Part shown: positions 37,025 to 47,532 of the stretch, piece after piece
Layout of the letters: every line of letters begins with the position of its first letter
Position numbering within the stretch: position 1 is the stretch's first letter
NCBI GenBank assembly: GCA_034770075.1
Contig: CM068379.1
Coordinates: forward strand, 18,971,506 to 19,035,505
DNA length: 64,000 nucleotides
Direction: 5' to 3'
Origin: Aralia elata
Lineage: Eukaryota > Streptophyta > Magnoliopsida > Apiales > Araliaceae
Notes under the pieces: model-generated
Databases searched by the model: none
Told to the model about the DNA's origin: nothing
What the model saw: only the letters and a program-made list of their open reading frames with translations
Translations under genes and position numbers: made by a program

Positions 37025-39279
37025 GTCCAATAATAATCTAGAAGGGGGCTGAATAGATTATTACCATTAAAAAATATCTTAGGCCTGTTTGACTTTTTTT
37101 TGTAAATTAATTTGCAGTGTTAGAAACTAATATGCAATACAGTAAAAAATTCAATCACACAATGCACAGAGATTTATCTGGTTCACACCATACATCCCGC
37201 GTATGTTGTTACGTCCAGTCTCAAGTTCCTCTCCAGGACTTGAGATCCTATTACTATCAGTAATAAATAATCCTTCAATAGGCGGAGAAGCCTTTACAAA
37301 GTTTTATACACAAACTTATAACTATTCTTTAACTAACTATCTTGGACAGTAAGCTCTCAGCTCCTTCCTCAAGCTTAGTTGCACATTTCCTTTGAGTTCA
37401 ATCATATTCTATGATTTGGTCTTGAAACAACAGTCTCTTCCTCACCTCACAAGTATACTAGAGACTCAACTCCCAGCTGACCTCTCTAAGACTCTGGTCT
37501 TGGTCGAAGAATTACTCATCTTTCTCACAGGTATATAAAATAAACTAACTCTTACACTTTTCCCTTTTTACAAAAAGATTTGATAAAGATATGCTTCTTA
37601 AATAAGCAGATAGCAATTATAGATCAAGTAATTATATAAAAGTTTAATAACCTTTATATATGAGAAATGTGCTTTTGTGTAAGCAGATATAAATTTATGC
37701 ATGATTATAAAAGTTTATATAACTTTTATATTTACGAAAATATGCTTCTTGATTAAACAAATAGATCAATTTAAACTTAGATAAAAGATGCTTCAATATA
37801 AGCAAATATATAGTTTAATGCAGATTTATAAAGAATTACTTATTCTTTATAATAAAGAATGTGTTTCTATAGATTAAAAGATATAACTTTAATTTCAGAT
37901 ATTATGCAACAAGTATTTTATAAATAAGTTTATGATTAAATACTTGTGATGACAGATATCAAGTACAATAAATGAATCAGTTAAGCAATACTTGATATGA
38001 CAAATATACTTGTTTAACTCAAAGAATATATAATAATATATTTTATCTATTATGTGAATTATTATAAATAAAGCCACTTAGGATTTTAAAGACCGTTTGA
38101 ATAATTCACGCTATCATTTGCTCAAGAGTGAATAAATTCAAATTATATCGGTATCTAAGTACTGACAAAATTTATAGTTTTCACAATGGATATTTATATA
38201 AATATTTTTGATAGATCACTTAGAAATTCAAATACTGTTCGGATAGTTCTCTCTATTCAGAAGAGAAATATCTCAGGGTCGTATTGACGATCAAGTGTTG
38301 ATCTACTTTACGATATTTGTATAACTTTGAGCACTCGTTCGGCTAATTCCCTCACTTAAGAGGAATATCTCCGCTATAGTTTCGGTATCTAAGTACTGAC
38401 TTTTTATTAATAAATAGATGAAATATAGATATATATAAATGTGTATAACAATTTATATTTATATATATCTATAACAATAAAAGAGATAATTCAATTAAAT
38501 AAATCAAACAACTTATCTCAAATACTTTTGACCAATTTTCTCTTCTTCAGAACTTTAAAGTAGAAGAGATGTAGAAGAGATATAAAGCTTTTTAAAGAGA
38601 GAAAATATGTGGGCAAGGAGTAAGTTTTTTCTTTGATAGTGAATTGGTGAGTTAGGAATGAAGAGAAAGCTTCCTCTTTATAGGAAATTTAAGCTTGGGG
38701 CATAATGGTAATTTAGAAAAATCAAAGGTTGATAATAGTTTATTTGTAATTAAAGGCTCGGATCAAATATAGTCACACAGATTGCCAAGTAAATAAGCTA
38801 ATAGCTTGGTCAAATGTTCAGCCCATGAAAAAAGTTATCAACCTTTGTGCATTAAATGCTCACATGCTAAAATCCTTTCAAATCTCAATTTTCAGCATAA
38901 GCACGGATGAAGCAAACTAATTATCCCAATATGATTGTCACTTAACATTTCAGCACATGTGCATAACCTGGCTAAGGCTTTAAGCCTTTTTAATTAATTT
39001 TTGAAAGCTTGAATAAGAATTTATTTAAAAGAAAATAGAGATTTTCCTTGCCTTAGGAAATGTTGCTTTATGAACTAATTACTTTAACACTTGATATTAA
39101 ATTATCAAGGTCAAAAAAATTAATTCAATAGGATTTGAAAATATTTTAAGATCAAAGTAAATAATATATTAGAAAATAATTAGAATATAAATCCTATGGA
39201 GAGGATTCTAATATTTACTAAACATATTTACTATTTATTGTTATCGTTAAAATAATACTTAAAAGTTGGAGACCTATCA
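37025..39279 (-). repeat. 5' LTR of the Copia element
   Basis: 2255 bp, intact apart from two deletions relative to the 3' LTR. It ends on the plus strand with GGAGACCTATCA and is followed by the AACAC target duplication. It includes direct repeats of the CACTTAG..GAGCACTCGTTC / CTAAGTACTGAC kind. Confidence 0.88.
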
Positions 39280-39284
39280 AACAC

Positions 39285-39620
39285 AATTGTCGGCTTGGAA
39301 TCCTCAGTCTTGCTTATGTTGATCTATATATTTCTTTTGTTGATCTTGTGTTGCTTTGAGCCTTCCTCGAATCACTTTAACAACCACCGCTTACCTCGGT
39401 CCCCTTCTTTGGACAGTTTCTTGTCGAATGATTTGTAGTGCCACACGTGTAACACTAACGGCTTTTTGAATTTATACAATTGGGAGCTAATGTCCTTCCT
39501 GTCCATAATTATAGCAAACTCAAGCACGTTATCATATGGTTTTTTCCACACTTCTTACACGCCCCCAACGACTCCACCTTCTTTGCATTTGAACTATTGT
39601 TATTATTATTGTTGTGAGAT
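39285..39620 (-). pseudogene. Old Ty3/Gypsy remnant: gag zinc knuckles joined to integrase
   Basis: On the minus strand, from the right: CKKCGKNHMITC (about 39519-39555) and CYTCGTTNHSTRNCPKK (about 39416-39468) are the paired zinc knuckles of a chromovirus-type gag. Within 60 bp follows VIRGRLKATQDQQKKYIDQ, the integrase C-terminal region, and the frame runs to 39285. It resumes at 11393 after the Copia insert. Protease, RT, RNase H and the integrase core are therefore missing, so this copy carried a large internal deletion before the Copia insertion. Confidence 0.75.
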
Positions 39621-41097
39621 GGTTTTTGACTTGTAATATACGCTTATGATGTTATAGTATTGTGATGTGACCACCAAATTTTTTGCAGAGTAAAGGGATT
39701 AGGTGGCGTCACATAAGGTGAAGCTTTGAGGACTTTTTTTCTGGAGTTATTTACTGTTACTACAGATCTTTTAAACTTGAAAATTATGCATTTGTAATCC
39801 CGTCGTTCACCGGATTTTATTCTCAATGTTTATGGGCTTGCGTTTGTTGTTCTATGGTGCTGGAGAGTAGTATATGGTCTTGTCAATTTCAAGTTTTATC
39901 TTATGGCTTCTTCCAGCTTTGCGATTGCTTGTATAGCATGAGTCGTGCGAATTGTGATGGGTACATTCAAGAAAAGACTTCATTCTTTCGTTTTGGTTAT
40001 TAGTCATTTATCATAAAATTTCCCCCCGTCACAAGCCAAGCAGAGACTTGCTTGCATAGGAGCTTCTTTTGTTAGCTACATGTACTTTGTATCATTATCA
40101 TCTTTAATTTATGTGTGGAGCTGATGTTCTTAGTTTTATCCTAAAACAATCTCCCTACTTATGTAAAAATAAAAAAAGTTTTTGATATCATGTGTTCTTT
40201 CTAGAACTAGCATTATCCTTAATTCCTTATCCTACTTGCATTTGAATATAATGATGGGAATTGTTAAGACTTCGCTATGTTATAGAAAAAAGAGTTGTAT
40301 TTGTTATTAACAAAACGAAACCAAACACAACAAAAAACAAAAAAAAAAATCCTATGCATTTCATGGTAACATATAGTTTAAGGATAAGCATAAAGCAAAA
40401 AATGTATCCTTAAAGTTGGTAAATTATATTACCTTTGTCTCAAATTTATTGAAACATTTTTTTAAGTGTTGTAGTACGAATTTTAGTACGTCTGAAAAAT
40501 ATATTTAAATAATTCATTGTTAAAAAATACAAATTATTGTTACTAATATAACATTCGAATATACCAAATATATATAATATTTAAATATACTTTTAATACG
40601 TTTTAAATTATGTGCCACAAATACTAAAAGATTGGTAGCAATAAAATCTGGGAGGGAGGGTGTACGTTTTTGTGGAACAAATGGAGTATTTTGCTTGATT
40701 GTGGCTTTATTCATTGTGGTACTCAACAATCTTCTGTCATTTGTCAATATAAGTTACCTGAGCCATGAAGTCTTGAGTCAGAATAACATTCAACTATATA
40801 GAATATAGAGTAAAATTTAAAAAAGCACACGTGGTTTACCTAAAATTTTGAGTTACCACCTATAATTTCAAAATTATCTATTCACCACAAGTGGTTTGAT
40901 CTCAAGTTTCACATCGGCACCTATTACGATTTTTTGTCTTAACATTGTTAGTTTTGTGGTGAAAGACTATTATGCCCTTCATATCTTACTTCCCCTGCAT
41001 AGTTTTTCTCTTCATTTTTTTTTCTTCTTCAACCTCTCAAATTCAAAAAAAATATAAAATTAATAAATTCAATATAACATTAAAATTAAATTTTATT
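39621..41097. other. Intergenic sequence, possible further Gypsy and MITE remnants
   Basis: The Asn-rich run before the zinc knuckles suggests that gag sequence extends to about 39620. Beyond that no gene is seen. A possible eroded Stowaway-like element may span about 40430-40685 (TTACCTTTGTCTCAAATTTA to AACAAATGGAGTA). Confidence 0.35.
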
Positions 41098-42316
41098 ATG
41101 AAGACTTGCTTTCACTACGGTTCTGGTGAGTTCCTTAACCAAGTCACTGCCTATGAGTCGTCGGCTTATTCTTCAACATGCACGCGATCAGAGCGTTGAC
41201 TCCTCTCACTACTTGGGAGCTTACGGTTTCATGTTCAATTTCACTCCCCAATAGGGGTTTTCACCCTTCTCTCACAGTACTACTTCGCTCTTAATTCCCT
41301 TTATCTTTATTCAAGCTAGTAAAGAATATTTGAAGTTAGAAGATAGATTTGAGGAACATAGATGTTATCTTTAAGCCAACCATGCTACGCGGGTCAAAGC
41401 GTAAGCTAGTGAAGCTTTTGGCTAATGAATTTTCACCATCTAGGATGCAGGAAGTACTCCACTACTATAGGAGAGCAACACAACACTTGTATTGCTCTCC
41501 TATAGGCTAGAACTCCACTTTTTTTCGATCAAGTTCATCCGCCACCGCAAACCCCAGTTAGATTCAGGCATGTTACACTTTATAGTTATTAGGAGAACTC
41601 AAGTAATCTCCTTCGGATTCAGGAAACAACTCGCAGAGATCTTTTTTTCTTTTGAAAAATACAAAAGCGAAACAATCAATCTATTGATATTAGAAGACCC
41701 AACGGATTCTTCCAATGTTCATTTTTGGGTCCAATGGAATTCATAGGTATAGAAAGAAGGCTTTATATTCGCCTAGAGTTCGCTCCTAGAAATATAGTCA
41801 TCCCTGCCCCCTCACGTCAATCCCACTCTTATCCATTCTCATTCAATCACGGCTGGAGAGCAAATCTAAATAGAAAGACTCACATTGGGTTTAGGGATAA
41901 TCAGGCGTACCTCGGTAGAGTGGAATAAAGCTGGGGTTATGAAGCATAATATTATGTGAAAATCTCATGTACGTTTCTGTATAGTGGGATAGTAAGGGTG
42001 AATTATCTGTTAACTTTTTCACTATCACCCCCAAAAAATAAAACTCTGCCTTACGTAAAGTTGCTATAGTACGATTAACCTCTAAAAGACTAATCGGGAA
42101 GAACAGAACTAACTGAGGACGAGAAAGTGATATTGTGGAATATTGGGTAGAGTGGAATAGCTTGAGGGTAGACTTCTTTAGGGATGAGATTGCAACTAAT
42201 TGACGCACAAGAGCCTCAGTCGAAAAAAGAGATAAGTCCAGAGACTCGATGGAAGTTGTTCTAACAAATAGAGTGGATTGTGTTGCATTGGTAAAAGAAT
42301 CTTTCCATTGACATTA
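41098..42316. other. Rearranged nuclear plastid DNA insertion (NUPT)
   Basis: Four plastid pieces are recognisable. 41098-41282 is the reverse complement of part of plastid 23S rRNA (ACATGAAACCGTAAGCTCCC region). About 41505-41755 is the reverse complement of an N-terminal stretch of ycf2 (around MNSIGP). About 41757-41890 is the reverse complement of the rrn16 promoter region (TGACGTGAGGGGGCAGGGAT). About 41941-42082 is, in plus orientation, the end of the rps12 group II intron and the start of rps12 exon 2 (TITPKK, NSALRKVA). 42200-42316 also looks like plastid intron sequence. All come from the plastid inverted repeat but are not in plastid order. Many differences from plastid sequence are C-to-T or G-to-A, and frames contain stops. 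Confidence 0.8.
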
Positions 42317-42581
42317 ACTAAATTTAATTTATACACAATAATAAATAAGAAAATAATAAACAAAATTTATTGTCAAACTAAACTAAATTAAAATTGAACT
42401 GCATAAAATTTAAATTATATTAAAATTAAGGTAAAAGTAAAAGTAAATTGCATTAAAGTTAAATGCCTCTAAACTCAACTGAATTAGATTTAATATAAAT
42501 ATTATTAAACCCATAACTCAATTAACAACCTTAATCTCTCGTCTTTCCTCAATTTTAGTCGAGCTCAATGTTACCTGAAAT

Positions 42582-43035
42582 CATGGGCGGAACTAGGGGG
42601 GGTCGAGGGGGGGCATATGACCCCCCAACCCTGGAATCTGAAGCATGCTAATATTAGTTAAACTTGATCTTTCTTATGAGATGATATTAATTCATTTGCT
42701 TCCTCATGTCCTTCCACCTATAATAAATTAACAATATTACTATAAGATAAAATAATGTTAAATAAGTTTGATGATTAATTAATTAATATTGCACTCATTT
42801 GTCTTACTAACTTAATCATACCTTGGTATCAATTTTTTGTAAATGCGAATAACTTAATTTATTTTCTTACTTTGAGTGGCTCCTCTCAGTTGTCTCCAAG
42901 GAAGATGACCAGAATCACAATATAAGGTTTTGAATATATAATATTATAATTTGTAATTTATCTATAAAAGTAGCTAATCGGTTGACTACAAACTTCAAAA
43001 TCTGATTAATAGTCCCATAGTTCGGGGGGAATTAA

Positions 43036-43066
<31 letters not shown>

Positions 43067-43242
43067 GTATTTAAAGCCATTAGACTCACAATTCAAAGGT
43101 TGACAAAAGTTGGAATATGATGTTGTGAAATACTATAATTGGGCAAAATGAATTTGAAAGAAGCACTCCAAGCGTCAATAAATACTTTTTTTTTATTGAT
43201 GTATTTTGACCCCCCTCTAAAAATGTTCTGGTTCCGCCACTG
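42582..43242. mobile_element. Non-autonomous hAT element, 661 bp
   Basis: It begins CATGGGCGGAACTAG and ends CTGGTTCCGCCACTG, so the ends are inverted copies of CA-TGGCGGAACYAG, a TIR seen in Tip100/Dart-like hAT elements. CCTGAAAT is duplicated exactly at 42574-42581 and 43243-43250, the 8-bp target duplication expected of hAT. Subterminal G-rich and C-rich blocks (GGGGGGG / CCCCCC) add to the inverted symmetry. No transposase is encoded. Confidence 0.92.
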
Positions 43243-43250
43243 CCTGAAAT

Positions 43251-44031
43251 GTAGTACGTTTCGGCATGATGTACGAATATGGATACGCGGTATGTTACAT
43301 AACTAAAACGTGATACGCCAGGGTATCTTTATATAAGTTCTTATAGTTAGAAATTCTCTTATCATCTAAATGTAATAAATCTAAGTTTTATAAAAGATTT
43401 TTAGTTGAATCAATAAGTTGATTATTTTTTAAATATTTTAGTACAAATGTAATGTTTGAGCATCCAATACTAAATTATAATATTGATATTTGTGACATTA
43501 TAGTTAAACAAAAAAAAATTGGTGCGCTAAATTTAGAGTATTGATACATAAAAGTATCATGTCTGGGTACGCAAATATCAATACGCGCTTCGCTGGGTAG
43601 AGTATACGGTAACTCTGGACTTGAGCTCCTCCATACGTAACTTGGTTGCTGCTCTACTTTCTAAATCTTATCAGTGTTGGTAATGATAGGAGGGAGCTCA
43701 AATTGAGAAATTGAATCAAACCCTTCAATTACAGAGGCTAATTTGGAGAACAGAGAAACCATATCGTCAAGTAATTGTTCTTCAATTTCAGGGACTAATT
43801 CGGAGAACAGAGAATCATCATCATCATCGATCAAGAGGAAAACTTTGGTACTCTTCTGGGGTTGAATCGAGCTTAGTCCAAACGGACTTGAGGCTGGCCC
43901 TACAGCTGCAATGCTGAAACAGAGGATGTATCAGGAGATGCTTTGTTTGATGGTCTGCTCTTCTTCTTTTTCCTTCGTCTCTTCTTGGTTGATTTTCTTA
44001 GTGGTTCTGAAAATTGGGAGGTTGAATTTTT
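43251..44031. other. Intergenic sequence between the hAT element and the SINE
   Basis: Short open frames near 43700-43960 show no recognisable domain. Dispersed GATACGC/GTACGC motifs near 43280-43610 suggest an eroded repeat, which I cannot name. Confidence 0.3.
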
Positions 44032-44250
44032 TTTTTTTTTGATAATGTGGGTTTCCCAACCCGCGGGTCGGACTAATCCCCCACCCCGGACCAGGCTTTG
44101 CGCATAGGCTCCGCCTAAGACATGGCGTCACCCTGAATAATGCGATCCGTGGCCACTTCAAATGTTGCTAGTGGGAGTCGATCCTGAGTCGTCCGGGTTT
44201 ACGGTTCGTTCCCAGGGCGGCTTGCACCACTGCGCCAAGTGTTGTGGTTA
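44032..44250 (-). mobile_element. tRNA-derived SINE
   Basis: Read on the minus strand, the head carries an RNA polymerase III A box (TGGCGCAGTGGTGC, 44224-44237) and a B box (GGATCGACTCC, 44174-44184), about 40 bp apart. The body has a CCCGCGGGTTGGG block, and the element ends in an A tail (T run at 44032-44040). A 14-bp target duplication GAGGTTGAATTTTT flanks it at 44018-44031 and 44251-44264. The intact duplication indicates recent insertion. Confidence 0.92.
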
Positions 44251-44264
44251 GAGGTTGAATTTTT

Positions 44265-44970
44265 GTCTGGAGTTGGTGTGTAAGTAGTACTGAGGTCTCT
44301 TCTGAAATGGTTAAGACTTTTTGTGGCAGAGGTGGTGGGTCTGTGGTGGCACCGCAGCGCCAATGATGATCATAGGATGATTTTTGTTAGGTATTATGGG
44401 TTAAGCGTTTAGATTGGGGAATTATGGGTTAAGGTTTAGATTTTATATTATGGATCAATGAGGGATGTACTTTGTTAAATTTGAGGGAGATTTGAGGATG
44501 TTATTGTTATTTAAACATAAATCATTACTGTTAAACAAAATTTCACTCACTTTTTGGCGAGTGTAGTACACTTACCAGTAAAATGGAAAGGATAGAAATG
44601 AGATAACTTGAACCTAAAAGTCAAACATGAATGGTGAATCGATAGTTTCTGAACCATAAGTGATGACTCAATAATTTGGTGAAAAAATGTAGTACAAAAA
44701 CACACCGAACTCACTAATCTGTCTGTGGCAAACAAATCATGCCGTCGAAATAAAAATTTAGACAACATCACCAAGGACATAATATCCTGAGAAAGCTTCG
44801 GGAACATGTCATATATCAGATACAAGTATGTTCTATGAAGGTTACCGCTCGCGGAGCAGCAGAGGAATGAATATCATTTATCTTCATATAATTAGTTTGT
44901 CGCTGTCATGAGAACCCAAGCACGATGTATAACAACATTATTTACAAGCCAAGCTGAAAGTCTCGTCATA
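44265..44970. other. Intergenic sequence and likely 3' UTR of the BORCS8-like gene
   Basis: No coding sequence is supported. The part next to 44971 probably contains the 3' UTR of the minus-strand gene. A lone ACCGCAGCGCCAA, akin to the palindromes at 61435-61831, is at about 44349-44361. Confidence 0.35.
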
Positions 44971-45786
44971 TTAATGCCCTTCTGCATTAGTTTCTCCTAT
45001 GTGACCATCCTGATCCGAGGTCCCATTTAACCACTCCTCCAGTTTTGCTTCTTGATCAGACCTAAATGCTTCAAAGTTTTCTGACAAAGACGATAACTGA
45101 TCATTGACCAAGCTTCCATCAATTTGAGATTCGTCTTCTTGTAGCTCATTAGCAATCTGAGATGGCGGAAATTCTTCGACTTCCATGCTTGGCATAGTTG
45201 AAGAGATGTTGGCAACTGTAAATGGCAATGTTGGATTATGATAGATTGGAAGGTTTTCAGATGTTGATCGTTTCAATTCAGTAGAATCAAACTGAGGCCA
45301 TTTCAGGCTGCCTGCTCTTTCTTTTGCCGACTTGAAAACTGTCGTAAAATAATTACTAGTCCTTTCACCATCTTGCTGAGACAAATCTGCTTCACGACCC
45401 CAAGTGGTCGAGACCCAAGAGCTAGTTCTTCCCATTTGAAACCGTGAACTTGGGTTATTAATTAATCCCTTTTTTGGTTCTTTAGTTGACATGATAACTA
45501 GAGATTTCTTTATGTCTTTGATCATCTCATTAACAATGGGAAAGCCACATTCTTTCATTGACCTCATCATGGTGATAGAATCCTCGGAATCTTCTGTATG
45601 TAAAGTCATCGCCCGGGACTTATCCTCAACCTTGTTCTTGAGATTGACGAGATTGGGCACAGTACTCTGTGTGTGTTGTTGAACATAGAAAAGCCCCACA
45701 GAGGGCTCATTAGCCAAGTACTTTATCATCTCTGCCAAGCATTCGGTTATCTCCAAAAAACCATCAACTGTGGAGAATCCATCCAT
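44971..45786 (-). CDS. BORCS8/MEF2BNB-like protein
   Basis: A single uninterrupted frame of 271 residues from the ATG at 45784-45786 (MDGFSTVDGF); a GTG-initiated extension is possible but has an in-frame TGA a few codons further up. Residues 20-40 contain LANEPSVGLFYVQQH, matching the LANEPSVALYRLQEH-type core of animal BORCS8 (MEF2BNB). The helical segment continues to about residue 100. The C-terminal part is polar, Ser/Glu-rich and low in complexity, and is a plant-specific extension. In animals BORCS8 is a subunit of BORC, which links the small GTPase ARL8 to lysosomes; the plant role is not established. No introns interrupt the coding part. An upstream non-coding exon is possible. Confidence 0.75.
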   Translation of the reverse strand: MDGFSTVDGFLEITECLAEMIKYLANEPSVGLFYVQQHTQSTVPNLVNLKNKVEDKSRAMTLHTEDSEDSITMMRSMKECGFPIVNEMIKDIKKSLVIMSTKEPKKGLINNPSSRFQMGRTSSWVSTTWGREADLSQQDGERTSNYFTTVFKSAKERAGSLKWPQFDSTELKRSTSENLPIYHNPTLPFTVANISSTMPSMEVEEFPPSQIANELQEDESQIDGSLVNDQLSSLSENFEAFRSDQEAKLEEWLNGTSDQDGHIGETNAEGH

Positions 45787-47488
45787 CTTGTTGAAGGAGA
45801 CTGGCACTTCATCACTGGTTATGCCAAGGAATGTATTTCAAAGGAGGCAGAAGGTCAACAATGTAATTCGAGAAGTTCCACATATCACTAACTTTAGCAG
45901 TAAACCAGATACATAGAATAAAGGAAAGCAACAAATGCTCAAAAAACATTTTGAATGAACCAGTAGTTTGTACTTTCAATTTCATTGTTATTAGAGGCTG
46001 CTGGTTCTATAATAGAACACATGGGGTGATTCAAATTCAATTATTAGACACATGAAAAACATCATATCACATTTCTCCACATTCTAACAGTACTTACAAT
46101 TTATACACATGGGGAATTCACCATCTTTATGAATTAATGTGATCGACTTGTGCAATTTGATGTTTCTGTTCTCATTACCTTCTAGCAGATCAGGAAGAAA
46201 AAAAAAACTGTTACGGGGTACTTAACTATTAGATGTTGAACTCTATATTGTTCATTCACATTTATCTAGTGAGAAATCGGAGAAATCACTTTTTATGGGG
46301 ACGTTTTTCATTCTTCAACTGATCCTTAGTAGCTTTGACGAAGGTAACCGATTAGGTTGACTTTGAAAACGTGCTAAACAGGCCTATAGGTTTGCTTTTG
46401 TGGGATCGGGACTTATATTAGGAGGTCTGGGAGTAGTATTAATACCCTATGGAGAAACACTTCTTTTTGTAAGTTCTGGGATCAACTTTAGATGTAAAGT
46501 CAACAGTAAGAAGTTTAGGTCTTGCTTTCATTTCTTAAATAGTTAGAACTGTCAAAACTGTAATAACTAAATATTATATATATTTTCTTCCCACTTGAAA
46601 TATTTGAAAATCTGACTTACCCTTCCCTTCATTATGCTTCACTGACACCAGTGCAAGACTTAGTGGTAGCTGCTCTTATAATCCCCCTCGATCACATGCA
46701 TTTACAACAGTCTAACTGTTAAGTTTTTTTTGTTTTTGTTTTTTGTGGTGGGGGGTTGGAACCTTGAAAAGAATGATAGTCATATGACTGAAATATCAGA
46801 AGAGAATCACAGTTTCTCTCACCACTTTCCTCTCTTTTCCTATTTTTTCTCCATCACCCTATTTTTTAATCGCACAGTTAATTTACGGTTTCTTTTTCTC
46901 CTCTTTCTCATTCTAACGTCTGTGTGTAATTTTATTTTCATTTTTTTCCATCTGCAATTTTATTTGTCACATAATTTCATTTTCAGTTTTTTTTTCCTGC
47001 AATTTGTTTTCTCACGTGCGTAGCGCGTGTGCGTGGAGACTAGTTACTATAATCCTTGGAAAATGATTCAGCACATACAGTTAAAATCTTTCAAAAAAGA
47101 ATAGACCTTAAGGGAAGAACCAACTCAATCTAGACCTAAAGTGAAAAAGAAACATAAAGTGTGAGTTTGGATGCGGTATTACCTAATGTACTTGAATTTA
47201 TAACACCCTTAAATTCAAACTCCCTACATTATAAAATTCCATCACTTTTGTATGGTAAAACATTCTATATTTAACAATACATTTTAAATATTCACCTTAA
47301 TCACATCTCCAATTCATAGAATTCTTCAATCAATGCCTTTTCTTTTTATATATTATGAATCTTCTCCCCTTCCCCCAGCTTTTTTCACTCCTCTTCCATA
47401 TTTACGAATATATGTCTATGTCTACTCCCATACTAAACACTAAGAGGGGAAAAAAAGAATCTCGGGATAATTAAACTCTTACAGCAGA

Positions 47489-47532
<44 letters not shown>

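Larger units (their letters stand above)
11394..39279 (-). mobile_element. SIRE-like Ty1/Copia retrotransposon, nested host of a Tat element
   Basis: The element runs on the minus strand, from a 5' LTR (37025-39279) to a 3' LTR split by an inserted Tat element (11394-12030 plus 25839-27586). AACAC flanks both ends (11389-11393, 39280-39284), which proves that the distant halves are one insertion. Without the Tat insert it is about 14.1 kb. Gag, protease, integrase, reverse transcriptase and RNase H come in Copia order, followed by an extra ORF before the polypurine tract. Long LTRs, an initiator tRNA-Met-type primer site and an extra 3' ORF point to the SIRE/Maximus lineage. Frameshifts and stops make this copy defective. 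Confidence 0.88.

Noticed and set aside
40815..40985. Sequence with repeated 'CAC.TGTGGTTT' phrases like a plant MITE.
   Set aside because: Inverted ends and target duplication could not be found.
43711..43917. Small plus-strand ORF with Gln/His-rich sequence.
   Set aside because: Contains an internal duplication of a 50-bp non-coding unit (CTAATTTGGAGAACAGAG type), so the ORF is likely chance.
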